NCBI GenBank assembly: GCA_003427395.1
Contig: BFEA01000050.1
Coordinates: forward strand, 2,355,521-2,380,608
Length of the DNA stretch: 25,088 bases
Direction of reading: 5' to 3'
Source of the DNA: Chara braunii
Lineage: Eukaryota; Streptophyta; Charophyceae; Charales; Characeae
The notes beneath the pieces were generated by a model. It was not told the origin of the DNA, did no database searches, and saw only the letters and a program-made list of their open reading frames with translations. The translations under genes and the position numbers were made by a program. Every line of letters starts with the position of its first letter. Positions within the stretch are counted from its first letter, which is position 1. Below, piece by piece: positions 17,716 to 25,088 of the stretch.

Positions 17716-18194
17716 TTTTCTTTTTTTTTTAATCCAATGTTTTGGCCACCACTGCCAACTCTAGATGGAGTGAGGGAATCCAACCAGAGATGAGCAATTG
17801 TCTCCCAAGGCTTAGCCCAGTTAGATCTTGCACAGGTAAGAGATATGTCCAGATTTTTGCTTGCAGCTATACGGTAGACGGTGTCACAAGCAAGGACGGC
17901 ATCCACAGAAGACTGGCAGTTCTGGCAGTTCTTTATAATTCTGGTAGCTTCTTGAGTTGCAGTATGAGCATCGCATGCCACGAGCTCTGTGCGTTTACTG
18001 TAACATGTAACGCCTTGCGCATTGACTTCGAAGTTGTAAGCGTGTATTTCCAACTCTTTTGTAGCTTGTCCCCTGTGATTTGCTGTGTGGAGTGAGACTA
18101 CCAGCTTTTGACTGCTACTGCTACAGCAGTTTTCTTCACCTGAAATGGCCTTACCATTTGAAAAATTGTATGTGTAGAAATGTAGTACAGTCAA
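17628..18194 (-). CDS. Unidentified 188-residue ORF
   Basis: An ATG at 18194 opens MTVLHFYTYNFSNGKAISGE, followed by a serine/cysteine stretch, KLVVSLHTANHRGQATKELE, and a segment with CQNCQSSVDAVLACDTVYRI and WAKPWETIAHLWLDSL. Its last 30 or so residues run into SINE copy 2, so the true end, if it is a gene, has been overwritten. I recognise no family. The Cys-x2-Cys pair is too little to claim a zinc finger. Residue use looks more natural than in the simple-repeat ORFs nearby. It may be an exon or a transposon fragment, or it may not be coding. Confidence 0.3.
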   Translation of the reverse strand: MTVLHFYTYNFSNGKAISGEENCCSSSSQKLVVSLHTANHRGQATKELEIHAYNFEVNAQGVTCYSKRTELVACDAHTATQEATRIIKNCQNCQSSVDAVLACDTVYRIAASKNLDISLTCARSNWAKPWETIAHLWLDSLTPSRVGSGGQNIGLKKKEKEPGACHCYSVQVAVSTGRAMVLSAGLVG

Positions 18195-18394
18195 ACATGG
18201 AGTGTGGAAAGTGAGCCATCTGTGGAACGAGGAGAAAAAGGATTGGGTGACAGAACAGGAACTTGCCTCCCAGCTCCAAGGATGTCACCGACGAGACGAG
18301 AATCTACAATCCATTATCAACAGTTGTTTCATCCCAGAAGTGTGGAAGGAGTTGTTCAGAGAGGTCTCAACTTGGAAATCGGGTGAATGTTGAG
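18190..18394 (+). pseudogene. LINE ORF2 linker fragment
   Basis: The 60-residue frame VSHLWNEEKKDWVTEQELAS, followed by a helical segment and VWKELFREVSTWKSG, aligns with VGDIWNKETKDWIPYSDLSS and the continuing DWVRILRKGPKLQEG of the larger LINE piece at 20930-21114. Shared spacing and key residues (IWN/LWN, K-DW, LSSRL/LASQL) show common origin. This region follows the RT thumb in non-LTR ORF2 proteins. It is a truncated scrap without a visible A tail. Confidence 0.65.
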
Positions 18395-18931
18395 TGAGGG
18401 GGGGTGGCACAGGAATTAACCCCCGCAAGGTCCTATCAATTCTCCCATAAACAGCAAGGGTCGGGTACGGTGGCGGTGTTTACTTCTTTCCCAATTACCC
18501 CCTCCACGCAAGGCCTTCCTTAGTATCCTGAATGAAGAGGGGGAAAGAACAGTCCTAAACCCCCTTGTACTCAGAAAAGTCAGAGTGTTGGGATCATGGA
18601 CAAAAACAATCACGAAGCCAGGAGATTTCGGCCGTGCTCTGATACTACACCCCGTGCGTCGCTGTGCGCTCTGGTACCTTGCAGGGGACCGCCGGCAGGG
18701 CCCAGCCTGCTTCCCGCGCGACACGTTGGGGGAGGGCTATTCCTTCTGCTGACGTGGCCTTTACACCGGACCGTCTGTTTGCCACGTGGCAAGCAACGTA
18801 GAGCCCGTCAAGGGGTGTAAGTCTGGCGGGAAAGGGCTGTTACTAGGGTTGGCAGAAGTGGTTCGTGGAGTGGTGCCTGTGCATATGTGGGTGGGGGTGA
18901 GTGAGGCGTGAGAGCTGAGTGGTGGTAGGTG
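18395..18931. other. Non-coding stretch with a possible minus-strand LTR junction
   Basis: No gene is supported. The only signal I recognise is a tRNA-Met-like primer site at 18636-18647. In minus orientation an LTR would lie at plus coordinates above about 18648, a G/C-rich region with CACGTGGC motifs, but no second LTR is present to test this. Confidence 0.4.
18636..18647 (-). promoter_or_regulatory. Candidate primer-binding site for initiator tRNA-Met
   Basis: The minus strand reads TAGTATCAGAGC, one base from TGGTATCAGAGC, the tRNA-Met primer site of many plant LTR retrotransposons. CACGG follows. No LTR pair was found, so this is a candidate only. Confidence 0.4.
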
Positions 18932-19355
18932 ATGGCGGATTTGAGTGAACTGCGGACAGAAGCTGCTGCGTGGCTTAGTACCGTTCAAGCAAGTAGTGCG
19001 CGTCTAAGCCAGGTGGTGGCGAAGCTGTGATCGGCTGCGGCCGAAAAGATGGGGCCGTCGTTTACGTGGATCCGGAGGAAGCAGCGATACATGATGGAGA
19101 TTACATGGGGGGTGGAGGGGGGGCCGCCCCCCTGCCTGAAAGCGTTAATAGATAGGCCACAATTGCGTGATTTGATGCGGTGCTTCTACGAGGAGCTTGA
19201 GGAGGGGCAAGGTCTCTGCGCCGCGTTGGAAGATCGATGTTGCGATGATGACGACAATATCGTGGACGACGCTCATGGCAATAACACCATCGCTGACGAC
19301 GCCATCAAGACCAACAGGAACAACGATAATAATCTCACCTACATCGCCGGTATCT

Positions 19356-19409
<54 letters not shown>

Positions 19410-19732
19410 GCAACAGCGACAACAACAACAACAACAACAACAATAACAAGCCAATAGTGCCTGTGACTAACTCGCTCATATCTGCACAGGCCACAAACAT
19501 CGACATCAACAACTACACCGTGCCTGTAACCATGCCGCTGGAATCTATACAGGCCACGAACATCGACATCCATAACTACAGCAACAACAACAAGACTGCA
19601 CACGGCAGTGGCATGGAAAGAGGGAGTCTGACTTCGTGTGCGCCTGGGAGCAACAACAACTACAACAACAACAATAACAACAACAATACCGTCGGTGAGG
19701 AATCTGCGTCTCTTGTTTTCCTTCTTGGGTGA
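18932..19732 (+). CDS. Asparagine-rich ORF, one in-frame stop
   Basis: The ATG at 18932 opens MADLSELRTEAAAWLSTVQA. The frame continues past a TGA (19029-19031) to SAAAEKMGPSFTWIRRK and LRDLMRCFYEELEEG, then into polyasparagine tracts coded by AAC/CAA arrays (19357-19447 and 19651-19687). Between these lie two tandem 21-residue units (19457-19519 and 19520-19582), each carrying QATNIDI and NNY/HNY. It ends in TGA at 19732. The helical, non-repetitive N terminus and preserved frame across the repeats suggest a real protein, possibly host-encoded. I recognise no family. If TGA 19029 is real, translation could begin at the ATG at 19049. Confidence 0.4.
19357..19447. repeat. (CAA)n/(AAC)n microsatellite
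   Basis: A trinucleotide array, interrupted by CAG and GAC, encodes polyasparagine in the plus-strand frame. Confidence 0.97.
19457..19582 (+). repeat. Two 63-bp tandem units inside the Asn-rich ORF
   Basis: Units 19457-19519 and 19520-19582 are both 63 bp and both begin GTGCCTGT. They share CAGGCCAC.AACATCGACATC. The period is a multiple of three, so the frame is kept. Confidence 0.9.
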
Positions 19733-20465
19733 TTCCGGCGTTGATTGGGGGGATAGGATTGTTCAGCAAACAGGAAGGCTGTGCGGGAGTGCGGGGAGTG
19801 GGATGGTGGCGTGAAGGGGTAGGATAGTGAACGCTAGTTAGCCAGGTTGCATGTGAGGGGTTGGCTTCACCGTATCTGGCTTTCGACTTTTTCCTGCTCG
19901 AGCAAGCCTTCGATTAATCAGGTTAGCCGGGGGGAACATACTCTTTTGCTATAAACATAGGTTTCTCCACGTGGCAGGGCAGGATGTGCAGTGGTGTTCG
20001 GCATCAGGGCTGCCTACGCAATTCATTTCTGTCCTGCCACGTGGGTAGCGTGCTATGAATTCTTGTATCAGTGCCTCCCCACTTGAGTGCTTTTGTGGAT
20101 TGTTAGGATCGTGGGGGGCATATTGGTGTGGGTAATCCTACATAAGGTAGTGTAATAGTGCAATCAAACTTTGTCCAGAGATTTGCTACAATTGTCATTC
20201 TACCTTCCTGTTCTGAAAGCCCCTCCTCCTCACGGTGCTGTAAAAGTTCTTTAGAAGATGATGAGGGTTTCAGATTAGGGATATGAATTTCGATTGTGCT
20301 GGGCAGCTAATTCCCTCGGTTGAGGGCAATCAATGCTGTTCATCAGATTAATGGGTGTGCCTACGTGTCGGTTCCGTTCACCGTTCATGTTTATAAGTAG
20401 GATGGACACGTGGCATGTATACATGAGCCCTGTTTGTTTACAGACCACCCACTTCTAAATGTCAA
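19733..20465. other. Non-coding stretch with a CACGTG-containing inverted repeat
   Basis: No gene is supported. CCACGTGGCAGG at 19967-19978 is exactly inverted at 20033-20044, with a 54-base spacer. Each arm contains the palindrome CACGTG, a G-box-like site in plants. A TATAAAC lies at 19950-19956, just upstream. Another ACACGTGGCA occurs near 20405. Confidence 0.5.
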
Positions 20466-20591
20466 GGGACGCTGGACCCGGTTTCCAGCAGGTGTTGCTC
20501 CCCACCAATAGATGGAGCCTCCCCGAGCATGCTAGTGGTGTCTGCTCTTATCAGCACCTCTAGCATTCACTCGGGTTGTTTAAAAAAAAAA
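20466..20591 (+). repeat. LINE 3'-end block, copy B (5'-truncated LINE)
   Basis: Only the three-hairpin block and an A run are present. Hairpin 3 pairs ATGCTAG 20529-20535 with CTAGCAT 20560-20566, and GGTG 20537-20540 with CACC 20555-20558, around a loop containing TGCTCTTATCA. The next LINE piece starts immediately after the A run. Confidence 0.8.
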
Positions 20592-22537
20592 CAATCTTCA
20601 GACTCGCACCGAAAGTCCCTGAAGGTACGGACCCCATGATATGGATAGAAAATCGCAACTGGTCTATTCCTAGAAGAAGAACACAAGTTCTTTATCAGGA
20701 TTCAATCTCGAAACAACACGCAGCAAGAATAGATATGAGGAACGATTCCTTTTGGCCCGATCTTTTCAAACATGGAGAAAATTACCTCTCCCAGATAAGA
20801 TCTCTCCAGAGAGATGGGAGGAGATTTGTCAACAACCCCTTTTTTTTAATAATAGATGGATCACAAACTCTCAAGGGAGAATGTTACACTGTATGGACTC
20901 TCCATGGAGGGGATGGGTCAAAAATGGAATCCTCAGGGTAGGAGATATCTGGAATAAAGAAACCAAAGATTGGATCCCCTACTCTGATCTATCATCTAGA
21001 CTGAAATATTGTAGACAAGTTGAATTGACACTTGAACTTCTACTTGAGCTAGTCCCTCTGGACTGGGTTAGAATCTTAAGAAAAGGACCTAAGTTACAAG
21101 AAGGAGACTGGTAGCAGATAGGGAATGTGATTATGATGGGGGGGGATGGGACAACTCTTCTGACTATTTTCATGATAGGATATAACAATATCCTGGGACA
21201 AATGCACCCGCAGGAAACACGGTGGGTACAACAGGAACAAGTCTTCAGGATAAGAGTATTAGAGGATAAAAAACAATGGTACGCCTTCATGTCTAAGACC
21301 TCAATAGATAAGTTACCTCTTGATCCTGTCAGTTGGGGCTGGACTTCTTCTTTTGATAGAAAAAGGAAGTGTTGTTGCTCTCTCCACACGCTAATAGTTA
21401 AATCAACATACCGAATGCTTAGACCTAAACTGAATCTAATGGTTCAAGAACATTAAGTCCAAACCAGCCAAAGTAGCGGCACTAGAATGGCAAATAGAGC
21501 ACCGATGTCTCCCAACAAACGACTGGATCATTGATAGAACCTCGTTGGAAAAGAAGGGGTTGGCGGTCCCATGGTGTAAATTTTGCACCTCTGCATTCCG
21601 CTCTAGGAAAATCCCGGAGACAATAGAACATATCTTTCTACAATGTCCTGGATCAGTATGGATGTGGAGATGGCAGGATAGGATATGGGGTCAATTAGGT
21701 ACATCACTCAACTGGCCGTGGGACTGGAAGGCATTGTTATGTGAGGCTTGGAACCCAGACCAATTCGACGAGTTTACTCATAATCTATTTATTATTGGAC
21801 GTAGAGCGCTCATGTGGGCCATTTGGCGCCATAGGTGCACCTATGAAATGGAGGGAGCAAGACTGGATGGTCAGGAATTCATGGAATCTATCAAACAACA
21901 AACACACACAGAAATCACAACGCAGTGGGAAAAAGTTAAAGAGAGAGTCAAATTTTTATCATCCTATACCTTTCTCGGCCTTTTGGCAAAGATCAAGTGT
22001 AGTATCAGTTCTGATCAGTTTAATATCTGATCTGTGGTCCATCGTACCACAACAATATTCAAAAAAAAAATAAAAAAATAAAAAAAATCATCCAAATCGG
22101 AAATCCTTTAACATCTTCAAAACTTCAGTGGTGCTTGGCTTGGGGGTCAGCAGGGGGGGAAATTGGGAAGGATCATATGGAAGGGGGAAAAGGCTGATCA
22201 ACACCCAGGAGAAAGACAGGAATTTAAAAGAGATTATCATCTCAGCTTCCAAGATTGGACAAATATTGATCCCTCTGTACCTCTGCGTCCTATGTCAGAG
22301 TTCCCGGACCCTTTTCCACCTTCGGCATTGTGTCTGGTCCCTCAGAGTTGGTATGGTTTGGATTAAAAGTCCCTTTTGTCCTAAATCAGAATTTCCAACC
22401 TTAGTTGGTTGGGAAACAGTTGCTTACATGTTATGGATAGATTTGGTGCTCACTCAAACGAGTGAAGAGGTAGCAGTTTCAAATCTAATTCAGGCACACA
22501 TCAACTTAGGTCAAATTTTCAGGATGATGTATTCAAG
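20592..22537 (+). pseudogene. LINE ORF2 distal part (RT linker and zf-RVT region), 5'-truncated
   Basis: This is the C-terminal half of a non-LTR retrotransposon ORF2. ISPERWEEICQQPLFFNN and RGWVKNGILRVGDIWN form the linker after the RT thumb. KVAALEWQIEHRCLPTNDWI leads into the zinc-binding zf-RVT region WCKFC...TIEHIFLQCPG (CX2C, then H and C), near 21465-21660. RRALMWAIWRHRCTYEME follows. Frameshifts occur near 20750 and 21440, with a stop after GDW at 21112-21114. A U2 snRNA retrocopy interrupts it at 21965-22086. The frame continues unchanged on the other side, with TAA at 22106-22108, through DWTNIDPSVPLRPMSEFPDP to about 22366. The RT core itself is absent. Confidence 0.85.
21965..22086 (+). 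pseudogene. U2 snRNA retropseudogene, 3'-truncated
   Basis: Positions 21966-22060 match the 5' half of U2 snRNA: ATACCTTTCTCGGCCTTTTG, the branch-site recognition element GTGTAGTA at 21997-22004, and the TATCAGTTC...TTTAATATCTGAT region. The copy stops near AATATTC and an A-rich tail (22061-22086) follows. ATCATCC flanks the insert (21958-21964 and 22087-22093). A 5' end starting at the mature U2 terminus, an A tail and a target duplication show a retrocopy made by a LINE machinery. The Sm site and 3' stem-loops are missing, so it is not functional. Confidence 0.93.
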
Positions 22538-22657
22538 GGACGCTGGACCTGTTTTCCAGCAATGTGATGCTCCCCACAAATAGATCGGAGCAACCAGAAT
22601 AGGGTACTAGGGGGGCATGCTCGTATCATCTCCCCTATCAATTGGATTCAGGTTGGT

Positions 22658-22700
<43 letters not shown>
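22538..22700 (+). repeat. LINE 3'-end block, copy C, with long poly(A)
   Basis: This follows the LINE ORF2 piece directly. Hairpin 1 (GCTGGA/TCCAGC) and hairpin 2 (GCTCC/GGAGC) are kept. Hairpin 3 pairs 22608-22615 with 22630-22637 (one G-T pair) around a loop with TGCTCGTATCA. A poly(A) run fills 22662-22700. Its position after ORF2 proves that the block is a LINE 3' UTR. Confidence 0.85.
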
Positions 22701-22702
<2 letters not shown>

Positions 22703-23115
22703 ATAGATACGGCAATTCAAGACTTGGAATTTGATCCAGCAGAGTGGGCTTGGACACCAGACGGAAGCAGAAGCCTCAAGAGTCGAAACGAATGTCCCCA
22801 TTCAGGAGCACACAGTCAAACTGGGATACAACTTGCTCCTCAAAACAAAGGATCCTGACCCAACGATCAAGAACAGATGGCAGAAGTTAATAGGACAAGA
22901 CGCTAGTCAGATACCACAAATACCATGGAAAAAATTCAAGTCAATCCATCCTGTAAAATCAGAAGCCTCCAATGGCTCATCTGATACGTAGCTCTACTGG
23001 TTAAGACGTGGCTGCACATCAGAAGAAGTAAGAGTGACCCTAACAGTTCAGATTTATGCGCGGTATGTTCAGAAAATGAACCAGAAGAGCCTTTCAAAAA
23101 GGAAAAAAAAAGATA
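22701..23115 (+). pseudogene. Second LINE ORF2 fragment (zf-RVT region)
   Basis: Frames join as KLGYNLLLKTKDPDPTIKNR, IPWKKFKSIHPVK, then after a shift RSLQWLI, KTWLHIRRS and LCAVCSENEPEE. The order, with a Leu-Gln-Trp helix followed by a Cys-x2-Cys, is that of the region leading into zf-RVT in LINE ORF2. It ends at a short A run (23104-23112). It starts immediately after the poly(A) of the previous LINE, so the pieces lie head to tail. Confidence 0.65.
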
Positions 23116-23908
23116 GCTGAGGAGGACGAACCGTACGGCGGCGCCGTAGCGCTCAATGTCGGGGACGCTTAGCGCATCTACCTTAGGGTTTCTCACGTTC
23201 GCGGAGCTCACCCGCCATGCCTCGGAGCGCATAGCACGGGGAAGGCGGTTTCCTTAGTGTCGACCAGGGAAGTCGAGCAAGAGGAATAGAGCTTGTCCTT
23301 AGTCTGGCTGGAAAGGGGGAGAGGTGTCGGGCGAGACAGTCGTCTTCATCAGAAGCCGTGACACCATGGCCCGAAAAGGCGGGGTTTGTGAACTATACGA
23401 GCATACCTGAACCGAAGAACGCTGGTTGCAAGCGTCCTTCTGATGGAATAGACTGACCTTGTGTATTTCGTCCGCATTCTTCAGTCTGGGATCTCACTGA
23501 AGTGATCCGCAGCAACTTGCAAATAGCGAGTAGAAATTAGGAAAGCGAGTAGAAATTAGGAAAGCTGTAGAACTCTAGGGTTGCTTGAGGAGGGATAGTA
23601 CGGGGAATCCCCTCGCGTTCTTCGTACTTTTCCATACACGAATGCAGAAGAGGAGTTTCATATACAGCGGAGTGCTCTGTTTCCGTTCCATTTTTGAACA
23701 ATGCGGATGGGAGTCGGGATCATATGGGGAAGTAGCAGTAGAGGAGCGGTGAACAGGGGTGGAGGATAAAGAGAGACAATAGTTGGTTATGAGTCGGGGT
23801 GAAGAGCTTGAGTAGGGCTGGAATGTGACACAGCCGACTTTCCGGAGCAACGCATCTGGTCGAAGGGCAGCTCGTACTCCCCTCTATTCGACAAGGTGAA
23901 AGCAGAAG
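23116..23908. other. Stretch without a recognisable gene; one short tandem repeat
   Basis: I see no supported gene on either strand. GCGAGTAGAAATTAGGAAA occurs twice in tandem at 23526-23563. GAAAGCAGAAGGTG-like duplicates lie near 23897-23922. It could be the 5' flank or UTR of the acidic ORF that follows. Confidence 0.45.
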
Positions 23909-24404
23909 GTGAAAGCAGAAGGTGGCACCGAGACTACTCGCTATCCGGGGATCGACACAGGAGGTGAACCGCGGGAGCAACGAGCGGCCGTTGAACTTCG
24001 AGAAGAATCAGAAGGGCGAGTGATCGAACCCTGCAGACAACAAGGGCGAGATCTCCATGCGAGCTCTGCAAGAACAAACGTGAGAGTCAGCAACAGCGAG
24101 GAACCACCGCCAATTCTTCGGATAGCCAGGACCTCTGGCAGAATAAGGATACTTTGAAGAAACTGCGGGATTCCGATGGAGTTGAACGTACGTTGCTTGA
24201 ACTGTGGGTGTGAACTAAGATGGGTCTGTGTGATAGGGCAGTGCCATCGACCATGAAATGGTGATGATGAGGTAATACTATGGAGAGCGAATGTTGTCTA
24301 TCAGATTCTGCGGAATAGACGGGATGATTCTCACAATCCAGGGGATGATAATGACGATAATGCTGATGATGCTGATGATGATGATGATGCTGATGATGAT
24401 GATT

Positions 24405-24439
<35 letters not shown>

Positions 24440-25012
24440 GAAGATGTTGATCATGACGAGGAAGATAACGGTGATATGGGTCGTTGGAATCAGAAGACTG
24501 GAGATGGCAAAAATTATGGTGAAAATCTGAAGTCGGGGTGCGGCGATAATGATGGTGATAATGAATCGTTGGCATCGTTGGAATCACCTCAAAATGGCAA
24601 TCGCAACCATGATGATGAGGAGGAGGAGGATGGGGATAATGGTGGTATGAATAGTTGGACTCTGAAGATTGGGGATCATGGCGATAATGAGGGTGATAAT
24701 GAATCTTTGACAGCGTTGGAATCACCTCAAAATGGTGATCGTGATGATGATGATGAGGAGGAGGAGGAGGATGGGGATAATGGTGATATGAGTCGTTGGA
24801 ATCAGAACACTGGGGATACAGAAAAGGGCGACCATAACGCAGAACTGGGCAGTACAGTCCATTGGGATAAGAAGGGAAGTGAAGACAGGGGAGGGGGTTT
24901 CAAAGGTTCTGGCTACATGAAATGTAGTGAGCACGAGGGCAAAGACAACAGTGTGGAAAAACCTCGTAGCCGGCGGGGGAGGAGACGGGATTGGAGAATT
25001 CCTTGGTGCTGA
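23909..25012 (+). CDS. Acidic, aspartate-rich repeat ORF, interrupted by stops
   Basis: One frame stays open from 23909 to 25012 except for TGA codons near 24155 and 24254. The first part is KAEGGTETTRYPGIDTGGEP and VELREESEGRVIEPCRQQ. A middle segment has CLNCGCELRWVCVIGQC. A (GAT)n-coded polyaspartate tract (24345-24440) follows, then two 46-residue units containing GDNESL.SLESPQNG, DDEEEE and GDNG. GDMGRWNQ or GDMSRWNQ appears after each acidic block. The end is basic (KPRSRRGRRRDW). The stops may be decay or may mark introns. No family is recognised. The 24176 ATG, or 24476 for the repeat part, are alternative starts. Confidence 0.4.
24345..24440. repeat. (GAT)n microsatellite
   Basis: A GAT/TGA array with GCT interruptions near 24361-24392. 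Polymethionine and polyhistidine readings in other frames are artefacts. Confidence 0.95.
24554..24829 (+). repeat. 138-bp tandem units in the acidic ORF
   Basis: GGTGATAATGAATC begins at 24554 and again at 24692, a 138-bp (46-codon) period, with TTGGAATCACCTCAAAATGG shared. A partial third unit (GGTGATATG.GTCGTTGGAATCAGAA) occurs upstream near 24471. Confidence 0.88.
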
Positions 25013-25020
25013 GAGAAAAC

Positions 25021-25025
25021 GTGTG

Positions 25026-25088
<63 letters not shown>
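25021..25088. repeat. (TG)n microsatellite at the window edge
   Basis: A nearly pure GT dinucleotide run ends the window. Confidence 0.97.

Noticed and set aside
21964-22060. LINE 3' end derived from U2, as for target-specific LINEs that insert in U2 genes
   Set aside because: The ATCATCC duplication and A tail, and the LINE frame continuing unchanged on both sides, show a separate U2 insertion.
24087-24725. Histidine-rich minus-strand ORF of 212 residues
   Set aside because: It is the antisense reading of the GAT repeats. The plus frame is longer and keeps the 46-residue periodicity.
1-25088. CRISPR array, operon or prokaryotic defence system
   Set aside because: Tandem repeats here are microsatellites or coding repeats without regular unique spacers, and all recognisable genes are eukaryotic retroelements.

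Overview
This window is a stretch of eukaryotic repeat DNA packed with transposable elements. I see no intact housekeeping gene, operon or prokaryotic signal. The contents are broken Ty3/gypsy gag-pol genes, a Penelope-like element, LINE fragments ending in poly(A), retrocopies of U2 and U6 snRNA, and microsatellites. The U2 copy, the style of the chromovirus proteins and the presence of a Penelope-like element fit a streptophyte alga. A charophyte such as Chara is my best guess from memory of its gag proteins; nothing in the window proves it.

Layout. Positions 43-5983 hold a decayed plus-strand Ty3/gypsy chromovirus (gag, protease, RT, RNase H, integrase, chromodomain-like tail). A polypurine tract and the start of a 3' LTR follow near 5995; no 5' LTR is visible. 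Positions 7368-8414 hold a short proline-rich, non-LTR-like element ending in a structured 3' end and A tract. Positions 8496-14193 hold a minus-strand Penelope-like element flanked by two long direct repeats (pLTRs). Its order is zinc knuckle, coiled coil, SAP-like helix pair, GIY-YIG nuclease, reverse transcriptase. Positions 14360-15525 are the gag start of a second gypsy family. Positions 15660-18400 are a mosaic: a U6 retrocopy with target-site duplication (TSD), a foldback, a 415-bp MITE with perfect 20-bp ends, two tRNA-type SINE copies, an unidentified ORF and a LINE scrap. Positions 18400-20460 contain a possible tRNA-Met primer site and an asparagine-rich ORF. Positions 20465-23115 are three head-to-tail LINE pieces, one carrying a U2 snRNA retrocopy. 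Positions 23909-25012 hold an acidic repeat ORF, followed by a (GT)n tract.

The main discovery is in the left pLTR of the Penelope-like element. Minus strand 8756-8699 folds as a complete type I hammerhead ribozyme with a minimal stem III, and the matching repeat on the right has lost exactly this core. The gene between the repeats has the nuclease ahead of the RT (permuted order) and adds a zinc knuckle. The second notable signal is a three-hairpin LINE 3' end in three copies, in which the third stem changes on both strands while its loop stays nearly constant.

How the parts work together: the LINE machinery probably made the U6, U2 and SINE copies, since all have A-rich tails and two have clear short TSDs. 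Most genes are dead through frameshifts, small insertions and stops. Several stops are TGA where arginine is expected, consistent with CGA to TGA decay at methylated CpG.
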